A DNA stretch of 64,000 bases from Serinus canaria (taxonomy: Eukaryota; Chordata; Aves; Passeriformes; Fringillidae): assembly GCF_022539315.1 (NCBI RefSeq), contig NC_066343.1, positions 48,716,205 to 48,780,204 on the forward strand, written 5' to 3'. The position numbers and the translations under genes are program-made. Shown here piece by piece: positions 22,201-35,359 of the stretch. The notes under the pieces were generated by a model. The model was not told the DNA's origin. It ran no database searches and saw nothing but the letters and a program-made list of their open reading frames with translations. Every line of letters begins with the position of its first letter. Position 1 is the stretch's first letter.

Positions 22201-25200
22201 ATGCATTCCCGAGTTGATACATCAATAACTTATCATTTTGCTTATAGTCAGTATTTATTCAGATTAGATATGATTACCTCAGGTGTTTTTGAGTACAGGT
22301 GTGATAAGACAAAAGTGCATTTTCCAGTTAAAAAAATAAAATTGTAGTGTACCTTTCATGTTGTCCCTAAAGTTAAAATAACTGAAGTGTCTGAGAAATT
22401 TCTGTAGACAATAGGTGTGGTCAGTTCTAATGGCCAGACCTAGGCAATAATCAGGGATAGAGCTGCCTGCCACTATCAGGTAAATTATGGTCCAGATCAA
22501 AGAGGCCAAGAAATGCACTCTTTCAAACACCTTATCAAAAGCATCTGGCATCCATTGGCTCAAAGCAGCAGTCAGAAAAACCTGGGCAAAAAATTTGGAT
22601 TTGGGCTAGACTGGAAACCTAAACAGTCCATGAGTAAATGGTTAAAAAGCAGTAGCTAGAACAGAGAACTAAAGACTAGTGATTTTTGTCAGAATACTGG
22701 GGCAGGATTTAGGATTGAACAGTCAGTGAGGATCTCTGCTGTATCCTAGAGGGAGTAACCTGGTTGTTCTGGGCTACTCTGTCAGCTTTGCTGTCTTGCC
22801 TTTCAGGTCCTGGAGAACTAATTCATGGAAGCACAGAAGTGGCCAGGTGTATCTAGGTTATTTTATTTACTCTGAAATGTTTCTAAATCATCTGTTCCTG
22901 ATCAAAGAAGAACAATTGACATGTGGCTTTGTGTAATTGTTTCCTGTCTGGGACAGATCATGTCCTGCAAGGGAGAACTTCTTGAGAGCCTCTTAAGTTT
23001 TGTGGCCAAGTGTAGCTTCCACCTTGGTCTCAGTTATTCAGGATGTCTGAGAATTGTGGTTTGCAGTCTCTTAAGTGACTAGTTAGGGCAGAATGAAGGA
23101 GCCCCACAGGCCATGTGCCTTATCCATTTTTAGAATGTTATGCACGTTTGTGTATTCTGTGAGATGTATAGAGTATGTATACTGTAAGTACAATTACTGA
23201 ACTTAATAAAACTACTAGGCCTTTTTAATGGAGGGAGAAGAATAAGATAGTGGCTAAGTGGTTTTTTAACATCTAATTTGTTTAATTCATTCTCACTAAT
23301 CAAATTTCTAGGCTGACCATGGAATGGAAAAGAAGGATCATAAAATAGAAGTAATGTGACTTTTAATTTAAAATGTGCATGGCTGTTGACACAGATATTT
23401 AAAATACAGATTTTTTTCTAGTTAGTTTGAGATATGAATTTTGAGCTTCTCTTATGAAACCAACAACAAAGTGAACCACTAACACATGAACCACTACAGT
23501 CTCCTTTATCAAGATACTATGGCTTGATTTAATTTTCTATGGAATTACACTGGTAGATGAAAAGCCTCACAATTACTTCAATACAAATTAAGTGGCTAAA
23601 CTCCTAGTTAGCACATCAGATATGAATGGTTATTAGTGAGTAAATTTTGCTATGGGTGACTGGGCAATTGACAGCAGCAATGCTTGCATGTAGAAGGATG
23701 ATGGTTGACCCTAATCAGGTTGTATAGTTCACAGTGACCTGATGCTTCCTGGGAGACTGATCAAAGTTCTGTGAATCTTTCTAATGCAAAGAGTTACTCA
23801 TTATACTCCCCAGCAAATTCTTTGAAGATTTGGGATTTCTGTAATAAACCTGAAGCATGCAGAACAGCCACTGTCAGATGTGGTAAGCTGTTATTCCTTC
23901 ATGATGGTTTTAGGAGACTTGTCACTAGTGTTCCACAGAGATATGGGACATCTTCTTTTCTTTTGCATTACATAAAAGTACACTACCTTACTTACATTGT
24001 TGTAGTAGTCTAGATTTAAAAAAATCTATGTTCAAAACTTAGTATCTCAGGAGTGTCTTTCTGAGAGTTCCACTATGCAAAGGTATGTAAGAGGCAAGGA
24101 GAAGTAGCCAATATTCATTACTGTTTTCCTCCTCTGTGTTTATGACTCAGTGTTATGAAATATTAAGACAGGAATGAACATTGCTTAAGACAAAAATCTT
24201 GACTTCTCTGAAATATTGTCATTACACCATTCAGTTGGACATGTTTGACATAATTTTCCATCTGCATAAACGGAATTATTTAGAACTCATTGTGCAAGTG
24301 ATGCAAAGAACAGGATATACAATTTTTTAGAAACTCTTTCATATTTTTAAAGTACTTAGATTGGCTAAACACTAGGCAGCACCAGATTATGACACTTCAA
24401 GGGAAGATTCACTGTACACCTGACATCACTGCAAAACTTGGGTAAAAAATAGATGAGTTTTTAGCATGCACCTTTTTCTCTGTCATTCTTAGAATTTTAA
24501 CTTCCAAGTGAATAGAATATGGTCTCTCCTAGGAGGCAGGAGAGGAAAGTATTTTGAATAAAACTTTGAAGTTTTATTCATATGGGTGAAACAATGACAT
24601 TCTAACTGCACTACCTACAAGTTCAGCCCTGCTGCTGAAGCTACTTCTTGACATCTGAGGGCAGCAGTCTTCCCAGTGGAAAGAAAGGTTCAGAAAAAAG
24701 ATCTGTGGTCCTTTGTAAGCTCAGGGAATGAACACAGCTCCCTTGAATGACCTATAAGCAATATATAAAATTTGCAGCCAGGAGTCATAGTCTGTCTCCT
24801 TGATGCTGCTTTGCTCTCTGGGAGGGGCTTTGTCCCTCAAACTCTAACGAGGGTCTTTTATCTGCAAAGACTTCTTTTGTGTACCTCACAACCAAAAGAA
24901 GAACAAACAAGATATACCATCTTTAAGGTAAAATCTTGCTCATATGCTTGGAAGAGTTGAAGACTATGTTAATAGTGCCATCTGGTGACATTTTATCTAG
25001 CCCTATGCTATTTTTGAGACCATTCTATATTTTAACTTTTTCTTTTTTTGTGGCCTGTTTATATGAAAACATTTTCAGACATTTTAATGAAATAATCTAG
25101 ACTAGATCCTCGAACAGCTTTTCCTCTTTAGTCTCGTGACTGCTTTTGAGTGAGTTTTCTCCTCTTGAAGGCAGTTCTTTAGACATGATGACAGGACAAT

Positions 25201-25380
25201 GGATCATGTCTAAATGTTGTTTTGGCTGGGGATTCCCCACTGTGAGAAGGATCTTGGACAGTATCACTTGGCAAGTGCTATTACAATTAAAAAAACCACT
25301 GCAACCAAACAGAAAAAGTTTATTGTAACTATTTGCTACAGTATTCTATTCTTCAATTCCACTGATATCTGGTTTAATCT
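19241..25380. other. Intron segment, no recognisable gene
   Basis: A run of 17 T lies at 19543-19559 and a 12-bp-arm hairpin at 24555-24580. The open frame at 19583-19948 (121 codons) and others have no recognisable homology. I see no transposon bodies. Confidence 0.55.
24555..24580. repeat. Short perfect inverted repeat (12-bp arms, 2-nt loop)
   Basis: Arms 24555-24566 and 24569-24580 are exact reverse complements separated by TG. Confidence 0.95.
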
Positions 25381-25957
25381 TGTCCTGGTTCTAAGCCCAG
25401 CTGGAGATAGAACACCGCAGAGACTGCTTGCTCAGTCTTCCCTCTCCCCCCCCCCCCACCACACACAGGTGGAATGGAATGAGAATCCAAGCAAAACCTG
25501 TGTGTTAAGAACTGTTTAATAATTGAAAATAAAGTAAAATACATTAATAATGGTTAATTATAATAATCATAGTAAAAGGGGGAAAAACAAGTGCAGCACA
25601 ATGCAATTGCTCATCCCCCGTGGATTGTTGCCAGACCCCTCTTGCTGACCCCAGACCAGCCCTTTCCAGGTAACTCATCCCAGCTTAGATACTGGGCATG
25701 TTGCTCTGTTGTGTGGAATATCTTTTTGGTCAGTTCTGGTCACCTGTCCCAGCTGTGCTCCCTCACAGTTTCTTTTGCTCCCCTCCTCACTGCTGGAGCA
25801 GTAGACAAGGAAAAAAATTTCCTAGACTTGGGGTAAACACAACTTGGAAAAAGCCCCAAACATCAGTGTGTGACAAGGATGCTCATTCTGAGTCCAAAAC
25901 ACAACAGTGGAACAGCTACTTAGAAGAAATCATCTCTAACCTAGCTAATCCAGTGCT
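25381..25957 (-). mobile_element. Endogenous retrovirus LTR, apparently solitary
   Basis: Read on the + strand it begins TGTCCTGGTTCTAAGCCCAGC, comparable to the end of a common avian LTR whose reverse complement starts TGTCACGGTTTAACC. It continues with a C-rich block (about 25441-25457), a TTTAAT at 25515-25520 (ATTAAA poly(A) signal on the minus strand), GGAATATCTTTTTGGTCAGTTCTGG and CACCTGTCCCAGCTGTG, and ends near AATCCAGTG. All these blocks are in the order of that LTR family. No gag, pol or env coding remnant lies on either side, so it is probably a solo LTR left by recombination. The exact ends and the 5-bp target duplication could not be fixed. The family name (ERVL- or ERVK-like) is uncertain. 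Confidence 0.8.
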
Positions 25958-28900
25958 GGATCAGTTCTGTGAGGAGGAAGCCAAAGAATGGATGTTTTAC
26001 TCTGATGGGGTACATCAGCAGAAATGCACATGTAATCAAAGATTCCCAGGATCATAAACTGCACTAGGGAGTTTGCAATGAAGTCACAGTATGAAATTAA
26101 AACCAGATAAACTGAGAACCTCTGTGCTTCTGGCTCTTTTTTTTTGCTAATACCTACTTGCTTCTAAAGGTCTTATTTAAATTAGCAGCAGTGTTAAGAT
26201 TAATGTCTGCAATTGTACCATAAAGTGGAGAGAAAGAAGAAATGCCTGAACTTAGCAAACAGATGACTGTTGAATAGAATTCCTGAATGACTAACTTATT
26301 TTTTTCCTAGAGGGTTCAGACTGAATTACGTTTCCAGACTGCTGAGTGTGTATTATGCTCCAGTGGTCTAAAAGTCCCCACTTTAAGATCTAATGGCATA
26401 AGAGCATAACCATCTGAAAGTATAGAAGTGGGTAGAAATTGCTCTTTATGTTTGTATTTCTCCAGTATTTGAAATTATTAGTCTCTTTAAGGGCATAAGG
26501 AAGACTATAACTCTTTACCATGCCTTGAACAGACCTGTTACTGTTAACATTCAGTGAAACATGACAAAGGTTCACAAACCAGGGTTTTTAGTGAGATTGA
26601 GAGTGCAGCTGATGTGCTGAGTTCTGAGTGAGTACTGTCTCTGTGATGATGATCACATGTGTGATCACAGGCATGATTCACATGTGTGAAGCAATACAGA
26701 AGACTCTTGAATGAGTAACATATCTTAAAGACTACAGGACAAAATAGACATGTCTCTTCTTTTGATGAGAAAGATTTATTTTGAGATGCTGTTAGTCTGT
26801 TAAATAATTAGCCCTCTAATGGAGACTTTATATTTTCTGCAGTTAAACTTGGAACTGCTAATTTATGAATAATTGAAATATCCCTTACAGAAAGACATTT
26901 AATCTTGAAAACCTCAGGAAGGAGGAATCAGTAGTTATGCAAATAACTCACTTGCATGATTAATTACAATTCCATTTTTAAAATGTGCCCTTTTACTAAT
27001 TTTTATTTGTATCGTTTCAGCTTTTGAGCATTAGATTAATGTTTTTCTACTACTAAATCAATCAAATTAAGTAGTAAGCCTGGTGTTCATTAAAGAACAA
27101 ATACTTGCACATACTTAAAAATACTTACAAAAAAATGAAGACCAAACAATAAGCATTACATTGTGCTATTAGTCCAGTATGATGTAGCTGTAGAAAAACA
27201 TTTCTCATGCTTGCTCAAATAGAGACATAAAATGAATTTCCCTGAAGAATATAAAAAAATCAAGCTGTTAGCTTCAATTAAATAAATGTGTGGGCTACAG
27301 TCTGTAATTAAGAAGAGTGTTTCAGTTATTCAGGAAGGATAAGTGTTTTCTGTAATCTGTCACTGCAGATATTAAGTTGGGTTCTCTTTAATTGCAATGG
27401 TGTTCTGCTGAAAATATTGTAACATCTGTCCAAATATAGTCTTCTTAAGCATGGTTTAGCAATGTTTTTGTCCTTAGCTATTGCATGAGGTTGAAATTTG
27501 ATAGTTTTAAAATGCTTTCACCTTTTAAACAATAAAATAGTTTTTAAGTGTTTATAATAGATTTTAAATGTTCAAGGAAAAGCTAAATGATTCTGAGGTG
27601 TACTTGTAAACTGTCAAAGATACCACATTTTTTTGCTATGTGCTGGAAAGAATTGTCTCCTGAGAGAGTTATACAGGATATGTAGCTTAGTGAGATTTGT
27701 CACAGGAATGAATACTTGCAAAATTCTGACTTGAGAGACTAAAGATGTTGATTCTCAGGGTTAGATCTCTAATCTGTTTTTCTTGTAGAGGGTTGATCTG
27801 TACCATGACAGGAGATGGTATTTATCTAAAGGACAGGGCCCTTATCAGCTTTGCCTGAGCATCCTCTAAGAGGTGGTTTAGTTTCTGTACAGTCTGTTCT
27901 CACAGCCTGCCTGTGAGGTGGCTGTAACAGCACAAGGCCTAATTAGCACTATGATTTCTTGGTAATCTTCCCTGTATCAGTCCCCTTCTGTTTCTAAAGT
28001 TGTTTGTTGTATCCATTGAGCATGTATTGTAGTTCTCTACTTGTCTTCTTCTCCACTGCCATTTCACATTCCAACTAATTTATCTGTGACTTACATGATA
28101 TTTGCATCCATAGCATCAGTGGTATTCTGTGTCTGCTTAAAAATGTGGTGAGAGGACAGGATGTTTTGAGAGATGGTTCTCTGTTCAAAGTTTTTCAGGA
28201 CGCATCAGCACTCTTTATCCAGAACTGATTTCAGCATGCATAATAATTTCCCAGCTTCTTCTGGTTGATACAGGTGAGCTAATCCAGATACTGCAGGAGA
28301 ACAGAATTCAACTGGGAATCAGGTGGGTGAGATTTTAGGTTTGGGGACATTTTTACTTCATTTGTGCAGTTTCTGAACTATATATGGATATTTGAGAATA
28401 TATTTTGTAATTACTCTCTGTGAATATCTGTCTCTGGTAGCACATTGAAGCCTTTGTGGGCCATGCTTAAAATTTGTTGTTAAAATTTAGAGAAATCTTA
28501 GAGTAGCTGACCAGTATTGCATAAGGAAATGGTTTGCTACGTTTCATACAAATCCCATCTCTAATTATGCACAATTATAAAAAAAAAATCTTACTTTGGA
28601 GCTGAGTAATTTCCAGACTTCCTTGACAAAACAGAAGAGACAATTGTAGATCTCTGCTAGGACTTTTTCTTGTGCATCTACACAAAACTTACTTTTGCTA
28701 AAGATGGTGCTGCATAAAAATAAGAGCTTTCATCTTGACCTTTCTCATTTTGCATAGAGGGAATTAAATAAAATTTTTAAGGTGAGGCAATTCTTTGATA
28801 TGCATCCCTATCTCTTGTTAATGAGCAAGTAATTGGACACTTAAGACTTACTTCCTTTGTGCAGTCTGTTAGAAACCAATGCAAAGACAACTAAATGCTT

Positions 28901-29136
28901 TCCGTAAACATTTAAGTCTTAGTATATGTTTGACAAGGTGGAACAAAACTATGTTTGGTGCTTGAAAATGCTAGAGAGACATTGAAATTATGAGAAGACA
29001 GACATTAAAATTTATTTAATATTAAACCAGGGAATTTCAAATAAGAACTGGCAAGAAAACTTGTGTAGTTCACTTCTTTAATATTCAATACTGCAAGGAG
29101 AGGTACTTGCTTTGAGGTACAGCTGCTTCATCTTCC
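25958..29136. other. Intron segment, no recognisable gene
   Basis: AT-rich intron. A repeated motif with the 8-base palindrome CACATGTG occurs twice at 26653-26689. I recognise no transposon and no coding sequence. Confidence 0.55.
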
Positions 29137-29224
29137 AAAAAAAAAAAAAAACCCTGACCAAATCTACCCGAAAAACCACCAAACCAAAACAACCAACCAA
29201 CGAACCAACCAAAAATCAAACCCA
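29137..29224. repeat. A-run followed by AAC/CCAA-rich low-complexity tract
   Basis: Fifteen A (29137-29151) run into AACC, CAAC and CCAAA units. It resembles the tracts at 42258-42362 and 54356-54398. Confidence 0.75.
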
Positions 29225-29367
29225 TCCAGAAAGACATGGAGGAATGGGTAATATATCACAGAGAAAATAAAGTGAATCTTGAGCAAAGTCAGAGTGGAGT
29301 CAGAGCTTGAAAGAAAGTTACTTTATTTTCCCAAAAGATCTCCCTTACCTAGAAGAATTGTCTTTCT

Positions 29368-29505
29368 CATCCCTGGAAGCATTCAGTTAAAGTTTGGATG
29401 AGGCTTTTGGGCAACTTGATACAGTGGTACGTCTGTGCTCATGGAAGTGGGGTGGGCTAGATGATCTTTAAATGTCCCTTCCAACTCAAAGCATTCTGTG
29501 ATTTT
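29368..29505 (+). mobile_element. CR1 LINE 3'-terminal fragment
   Basis: It starts at ATCCCTGGAAGCATTCA and continues with a GGATGAGGCTTTTGGGCAACTTGAT-like block. It ends with CTAGATGATCTTTAAATGTC, CCTTCCAACTCAAAG and CATTCTGTGATTTT, the classic 3' end of avian CR1 with the terminal octamer. Only about 140 bp remain, in the same orientation as GLIS3. Confidence 0.9.
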
Positions 29506-31700
29506 AGGAAAGGCATGATTGTTTCCAGTGATGCATCTTACTAACTGAAACTCTGCAAAGTTTTTATCAAAAAACCTAATGTTCTTTTTGACAGTCTGTT
29601 TGATTATGTCCTTATTACTCTTTTTCAACTTTCTATGTAATTATGCACACCAACATAGATGTACATCCTAAATATTCTCTTCTATTCAGTTACTAAATTT
29701 GTCACCTGTATTTTGCTTTTTGTATCTTAAAGGATGTCTTCTTTTTTACCAGTTCCAGGGTGACAAAGTATAATTTTTGCTTAAGGGGAAGGGCAGTAAA
29801 AGGCTGAAGGAATTTCTGTGGCACTGTTGGCATTCTGTGGGCCTCCTGCAATGAGTCAAAAAGGATAGAAGCAGAAATAATTATGTGCTTGTTCATGTGC
29901 AAATGGATAAGTATTTTTCAGGTTCAGAGAACAGCACTACTCAGAATGTTGGGGCATGTGAGTAAAGCAGATACTTAAGTGTGTGTTGCAGCCATGGATA
30001 ATCCTCTAAATAAATAGGAATTGCACAGTAGAAGTTGACTATTTTCTTCGAAGATTGATTAAGTATTTCTACTATAAATTTTACAGATATTCACAAAGGA
30101 AATTCTCAGAAATCAGAATATATTAGTGATTTTGAAAATTGTTTCAGCAGCATGAATACAATAACCTCTTGAGTAGCAACATTTCTGCCTGAAGACTTTC
30201 GAGGATAAATTATTCACTATATAGTAGGATAAGGATTTATAGTTTGACAATAAGTCTATGCAAGGGCCACTCTTATACCAAGAAGTTGTAGTTGTCCCAT
30301 TTGCATCAGCCAGTCCTGCCCCAACCCTGCAGTACTTTGATTTTCTGTGATTTCAGGGATGAATCTGGGGTGCATTTTCATTTCTCAGATAGGAACCAAG
30401 GTTTCTCTCCTGGGTGAGGGATCAGGATGCTGAAGAGTGCTCATCCACCTTTGGCAAAGCTTATTCTTGTGGTTTACTCTCCTGTTGGCATTGAGGAAGG
30501 ACAAGTAATGCCTATGGGTTGTTCTGCCCTAAGCATCTAACTTTTTAGCATCTAACTAAAGCATCTTTTGAGAAGCATTTTTTAAATCTTAGGATTATAC
30601 TCTTTCCTCCTGGAAGTGGGGGTAATTTGTGATTACTGAAGCTGGATGACAGAAATCAACAGTGACTCTGGGCAGTGTTTCATGATTTTCTGCATGGAAA
30701 TTCCTTTATTCTGGTAGTACTAGGAGCAATCACCGTGTTAATATGGCATCTAATACACTATGTAGCCATCTAAACTTGTGTTTTGTATGCCCCTGGCTTA
30801 CAGTGAAGCATATCTGAACTGTTGTTCATTCAGTTTTCCTACTTTCCACCTCATTCTTTGCTAGCTCAGACTAGGTGTGTGTAGCACACCTGTGCTCTTG
30901 TAGCTAGCAAAGAATGAGGTGGAAAGTAATGCTCTTCTGTGTAGCACATTGCTCCTGCACCCCCAGCAGCAAAAAAAAACCCAAGTAGCAGGTAAGACTG
31001 CTTTCCCTTGCACATTTGTAGATAATATATACCAGCAACATTCAGCCTTAAATTTGTTTTGGACTTTTTAAAATGACAATTTTATAACTCTCTACTGTAT
31101 CTAGATAGTCCTTTTTCTTCTTGAAAAGTGAAAAATAGAAGGAGAAGGAGTGGAAATGTAGGAATGAACATGAATTACAAAAATCCAAGTTTTTCTGAAG
31201 CTAAATGAACTGTCCCAATTTAAAGCCCTCAAGGAGACCAATGTAGTCTTTGGGTTGTTCAGATGAAGCAGTTTTACCATAATGTCTGATGGAAATGAAT
31301 GATGAACAGGCCAGAGAAGGAATGACCCTTGTTCCTTCTAATGAATGTTAGTTCAAGCATCATGCATGAGGAGGCAGCAAAATAAATATGATAAAATTAA
31401 TCATTGATTGGAATCATACATCATACTGGTGGTTTTTCACGTAGTATGGTGAAAAATAGTCCTTTAGAATCTCTGTTTCTGATTTTCTATAATGGAATTT
31501 CTGCTTTCTGTAAGGATTTTGCTTTTTTTTTTTTTTTTTTAATATTAAAGAAATTGTTATTCTATTCCCTAAAAGAGGAAAAAGATCCTGGTATTTCAAA
31601 ATATAACACCAAGCATTAAACTCTTTGTGGTGGAAGCTAAATGCCATGTTTGGTTCTCAAGGTCCAAACTAATGATACAAAAAAACATTGGATCAGATGG
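29506..31700. other. Intron segment, no recognisable gene
   Basis: Contains the long inverted repeat at 30840-30928 and a T-run near 31530-31550. The open frames at 29702-29902 and 31404-31647 are not recognisable. Confidence 0.55.
30840..30928. repeat. Perfect inverted repeat, 27-bp arms, 35-nt loop
   Basis: Arms 30840-30866 and 30902-30928 are exact reverse complements without a mismatch. The 35-nt loop itself holds a GGTGTG/CACACC mini-stem at 30874-30890. The sequence just beyond the right arm repeats a loop motif (TGTGTAGCACA at about 30879 and 30939). Confidence 0.97.
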
Positions 31701-32227
31701 AATCACAGAATTACTTGGGTTGGAGGGGACCTTAAGGACCATCTTGTTTCAAACCCTCCGCCATGGGCTGGGAACTTCTGATTAGACAGCTCAGAGCCCC
31801 ATCCTGCCTCATATTGAACACTCCCAGGGATGGGGAATCCTCCCTGCAGCCTCTCTGGGCAGCCTGTTCCTGTGCCTCACCCACCTTGTACAAAAGAATT
31901 TCTTACAATATCTACTCTAAAACTACTCTCTTTCAGTTTGAAGTCATTGCCCCTTGTCCTGTCACTATGTGCCTTGTAAAAAGTCCCTCTCCAGCTTTCC
32001 TGTAGGCTACCTTTGGGTGCTGGAAGGTGCTAAAAGGTCTCCTTAAAGCCTTCTTTTCTGCAGGCTAAGCAGTCCTGGCTGCCTCAGCCTGTTCTTGTAG
32101 GAGAGGTGCTCCATTGCTCTATCAGCTTAGCTGCCTCTTCTGCTCTCGCTCCAACAGGTCAGCATCTTTCTTGTGCTGAGGGCCCTAGAACTGGACACAG
32201 TACTCCAGGGGGTCTCACAAGGGCAGT
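31701..32227 (-). mobile_element. CR1 LINE 3' fragment
   Basis: It begins AATCACAGAATTACTTGGGT and continues through GGAGGGGACCTTAAGGACCA. It then shows the usual reverse-complement CR1 3' region: GGGGAATCCTCC, GCAGCCTCTCTGGGCAGCC, TTTCAGTTTGAAG, CCTTGTCCTGTCACTA and GGACACAGTACTCCAGG. The copy is 5'-truncated near 32227, antisense to GLIS3, and keeps only the last ORF2 codons and the 3' UTR. Confidence 0.93.
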
Positions 32228-35200
32228 AAAAACATAACAGTAAAATCAAAAGCTTACAGAGCAGAAAAATATATATTTGTGTCTGCAAAGGGGTGTTATT
32301 GTTTCTGATCAGAATATGCCTTTTTTTTTCATAAAAACTAAAGGGATGCCTTTTTCAAAAAAGATTTTTTAAAGTCTATTCAATACAATGCTATTACCTT
32401 GGGGAATGTGCCCAAAAAATTAATTCTGTTAGGATCTAATCAATTCTACTTTTCATCCTTATTTTCTTTGTAAATAGGTGCTTCATGTAAGACATGAGTA
32501 AATGGCTGGACATGACACTCTTCATCAGACATTATCTCTTCTGTTATAACTTTTTCCAGTTTTCCTAACTGTTTATTTAGTTGTAAACCTCCATTGACTC
32601 ATGTAATTACAAGTTTCCTTCAGTATTGACAAAAGTAATCTTTATTGCTTGGTAACAAGCTGTGCAACTCTCTTTTGAACTTCAAGAGAAAGAATGACTG
32701 GAAAAAATATTTGGAAGAAAATATTGGAATGCCAAAAATGGAAGATACTGTAGTAATCACTTCAACAGAAAATACTCTTATGTATAATTAGATTATGAAA
32801 CATTTCTATCTACATGATTTATTAAAATCTCGCTTTGAGTCTCACTTTCAGATTTGGACAACCAAGAATATTTCTAAATGCTTTTCTCTAGTCCCACAGT
32901 GATGCTCCAGCTGCTGTTTGCTTTAGCCAGGGATCTGAGCATCAGCAGTTACAAACTTCACTTCCCCAGATTCCATTAAACATGGTTAGCGCTCCTGGAA
33001 AGCAAGCTGGATTTAGCAAGAAGCCAGTTAGCTGTTGGGCTTAATTGTGTGGTAACCTGTCAGATTGAGTGCTGTGCCTACCCAGCCTCCTGGTAAGGCA
33101 AAATCATGTATTTCCATTTAAAGTGAAGCAGAACTTGTTCTGTTTTCAAGGACACACTGGAATGTACAGCCTGTCAGCAGTAATGGAAAGTATAATAAAA
33201 TTTGCAAAATCAACTCTGTGGCAGGGGATGTAAAACCACCAAAGCCTGATTTGTCTTTAATTTCCTCAGGAGTGAGGGATAGAGAGGTATCTGCATGGAA
33301 GTCTGTGTCTCAGCAGAACCACTCAGAAGTTATGAAAGTAATAGTTTTCTATATGTCTTTGTTCTTTGTTCCGGTATGCCAGAAGTATACCGGAAGCAAT
33401 GAATCACAAAGAAAACTGAATCACTTTCTCTAATGTTCACTGAATTCTGTGTTACAAGAGGTAGTACCAGAACTACTACTGGAAGTTAGTAGACATTGGG
33501 GGACTATACATTTTTTCTTCTCTGTGTGATTTGAAAGTAATCCACTGGCCCTCCTGCCATATTAGATTTTTCTTATCAGTTTATTTCAGTTTCAGACACT
33601 GTCTCAAATTTGAATATATTGGTTGTGTACCTGGCAAATTTCAAATAAACTTAAAATATAAGTTTATCTCTTAAAATATATTCTGAATAGCAACATCATG
33701 TGTAGAAACAGTACTGGAAGTATTTTTAAGCTACAGAAATGTGTTCACTTTGGCTTTTCTTCAAAGCAAGTTTAAAAAGTACAACGAGTGGTCTTGGAAG
33801 GTCCTTTTGGATCACTGTGAGTAGATGAATCTTTCCTAAAAGCATGCTTTCAAACCTGTTTATCACTTTTATTCGCCTGTGCAAATTTTCCTGTGCAGCT
33901 GATAGCAACCAGAGCTCATTTATTACACAGATATGGAAGAAAACTGCCATGAAGATTTGGGCTCTGCCATTTAGCTCTTGGTGGTTGTTCCTGCCCTGAT
34001 TTCTGAACTCCATTGGTGGGATTTGACTCTCCTCAGGAAGTTGTCTAGGCTCTCCGGATTCTGTGGAGGGAGACACACATGCAGACACAAACATTTCCAA
34101 AGGGGCGATTCATCTGATCCTAAAACAGTCACTGGATGGGATATCTCAGCTTTTCTACAGTGTCTCTGCTAGCTTTTTCCAGAAACAGGTGGGTAAAGGA
34201 AATGTTGGCTGCTGTAAAGCATTACCTTTTGAGGTCACTTGTTGCTGTAGCTTTCTGTGAGTATGATAAAAAGTAACTATTCACTGGATGCTGCTCTTAC
34301 ACTGCCCACGCTCTACTCAGACTCTTGTAACTTCTTATCTCTCCACTGATGCGTCAGTCTTTTAGCAAAGGAGAAGCTAAGAGGAAGAGTGCTTTTCTAT
34401 TCTAGACCCTTGCTCTTCTAAAAGAGTTTCCATCCAAGCTGGGATGAAGATAATCAGGATGGATTTTCGCTCCTGTCTTTTCTCAGTCCTTGCTAGCTGA
34501 TGGTTCAATTATCAATTTGCAGCTGCCACCAGCTTTTAGAACTTGTTTCTTACTAATTAGAACATCAGATTTAGAGTGCTGGAAGTCTCAGAATAGCATT
34601 TACCCTTTTCTGATGTCTGCCAACGCTTACATCAATGGCTAATCTGGGGAAGGCTGAGGTATATTGTGAGTCAACAGCTCATCAAAAAGCTCGTTCTTGT
34701 ATTCTGACTCAGTCTGCAGAGAGGGTTTACAAAGGGAACATTCAACCCTCACTGACCAGTTGGTTTGATACTTCTTAGTGGTGACTGAATGGGGGCTTGC
34801 CTTGTTAAAAGGCATGAGCTCCTGCAGAACTGGGGAAACAACCAGCTCCTCAGAGTGAGGGCTTGATGGTCCCGTTTCCTTTCCGGTGCAGAGTAGGCAT
34901 CAATAGCTGCAATGAGTAACAAGATATTTGTTTTGGCTTGTTTTGCAAGAACATTTTTGACTTAAAATGTATTTCCTGTCTTAGAAATGTGGAAGAAGCA
35001 AAAATAATGTAAAATGTGAAACAGGGAGTAAGATGACATGAAATATTATTTTGAAAGGAAAATCAGTCTACAGTAATGGAGATTAAAGTTAAAGGCTCAG
35101 ATAAAGATCTTCAAATAAAGAAAATTAAATTTTTTACCCAGTTCTACAATAAATACAGAAACCAAATAGGTTTTTTGGAATGTTAGCTAATTTAGAAAAA

Positions 35201-35359
35201 AATATTAATTTATAAGTAATTTTTCTGTCTTGTAAGATTTCTGATGGATTGGTTGTAAATTACCATTTTTCATGTATCATTTCATTCTTTAATGTATACA
35301 TTAATGTGTGTCACCAACATGTTTTATGAAAAATCCTTTACTTAAGATTTTTCCCCTCC
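32228..35359. other. Intron segment, no recognisable gene
   Basis: AT-rich intron. A small hairpin (9-bp arms, 33369-33377 and 33387-33395) places two ETS-type GGAA cores in inverted orientation. The open frames at 33218-33433 and 33726-34260 are not recognisable. Confidence 0.55.
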
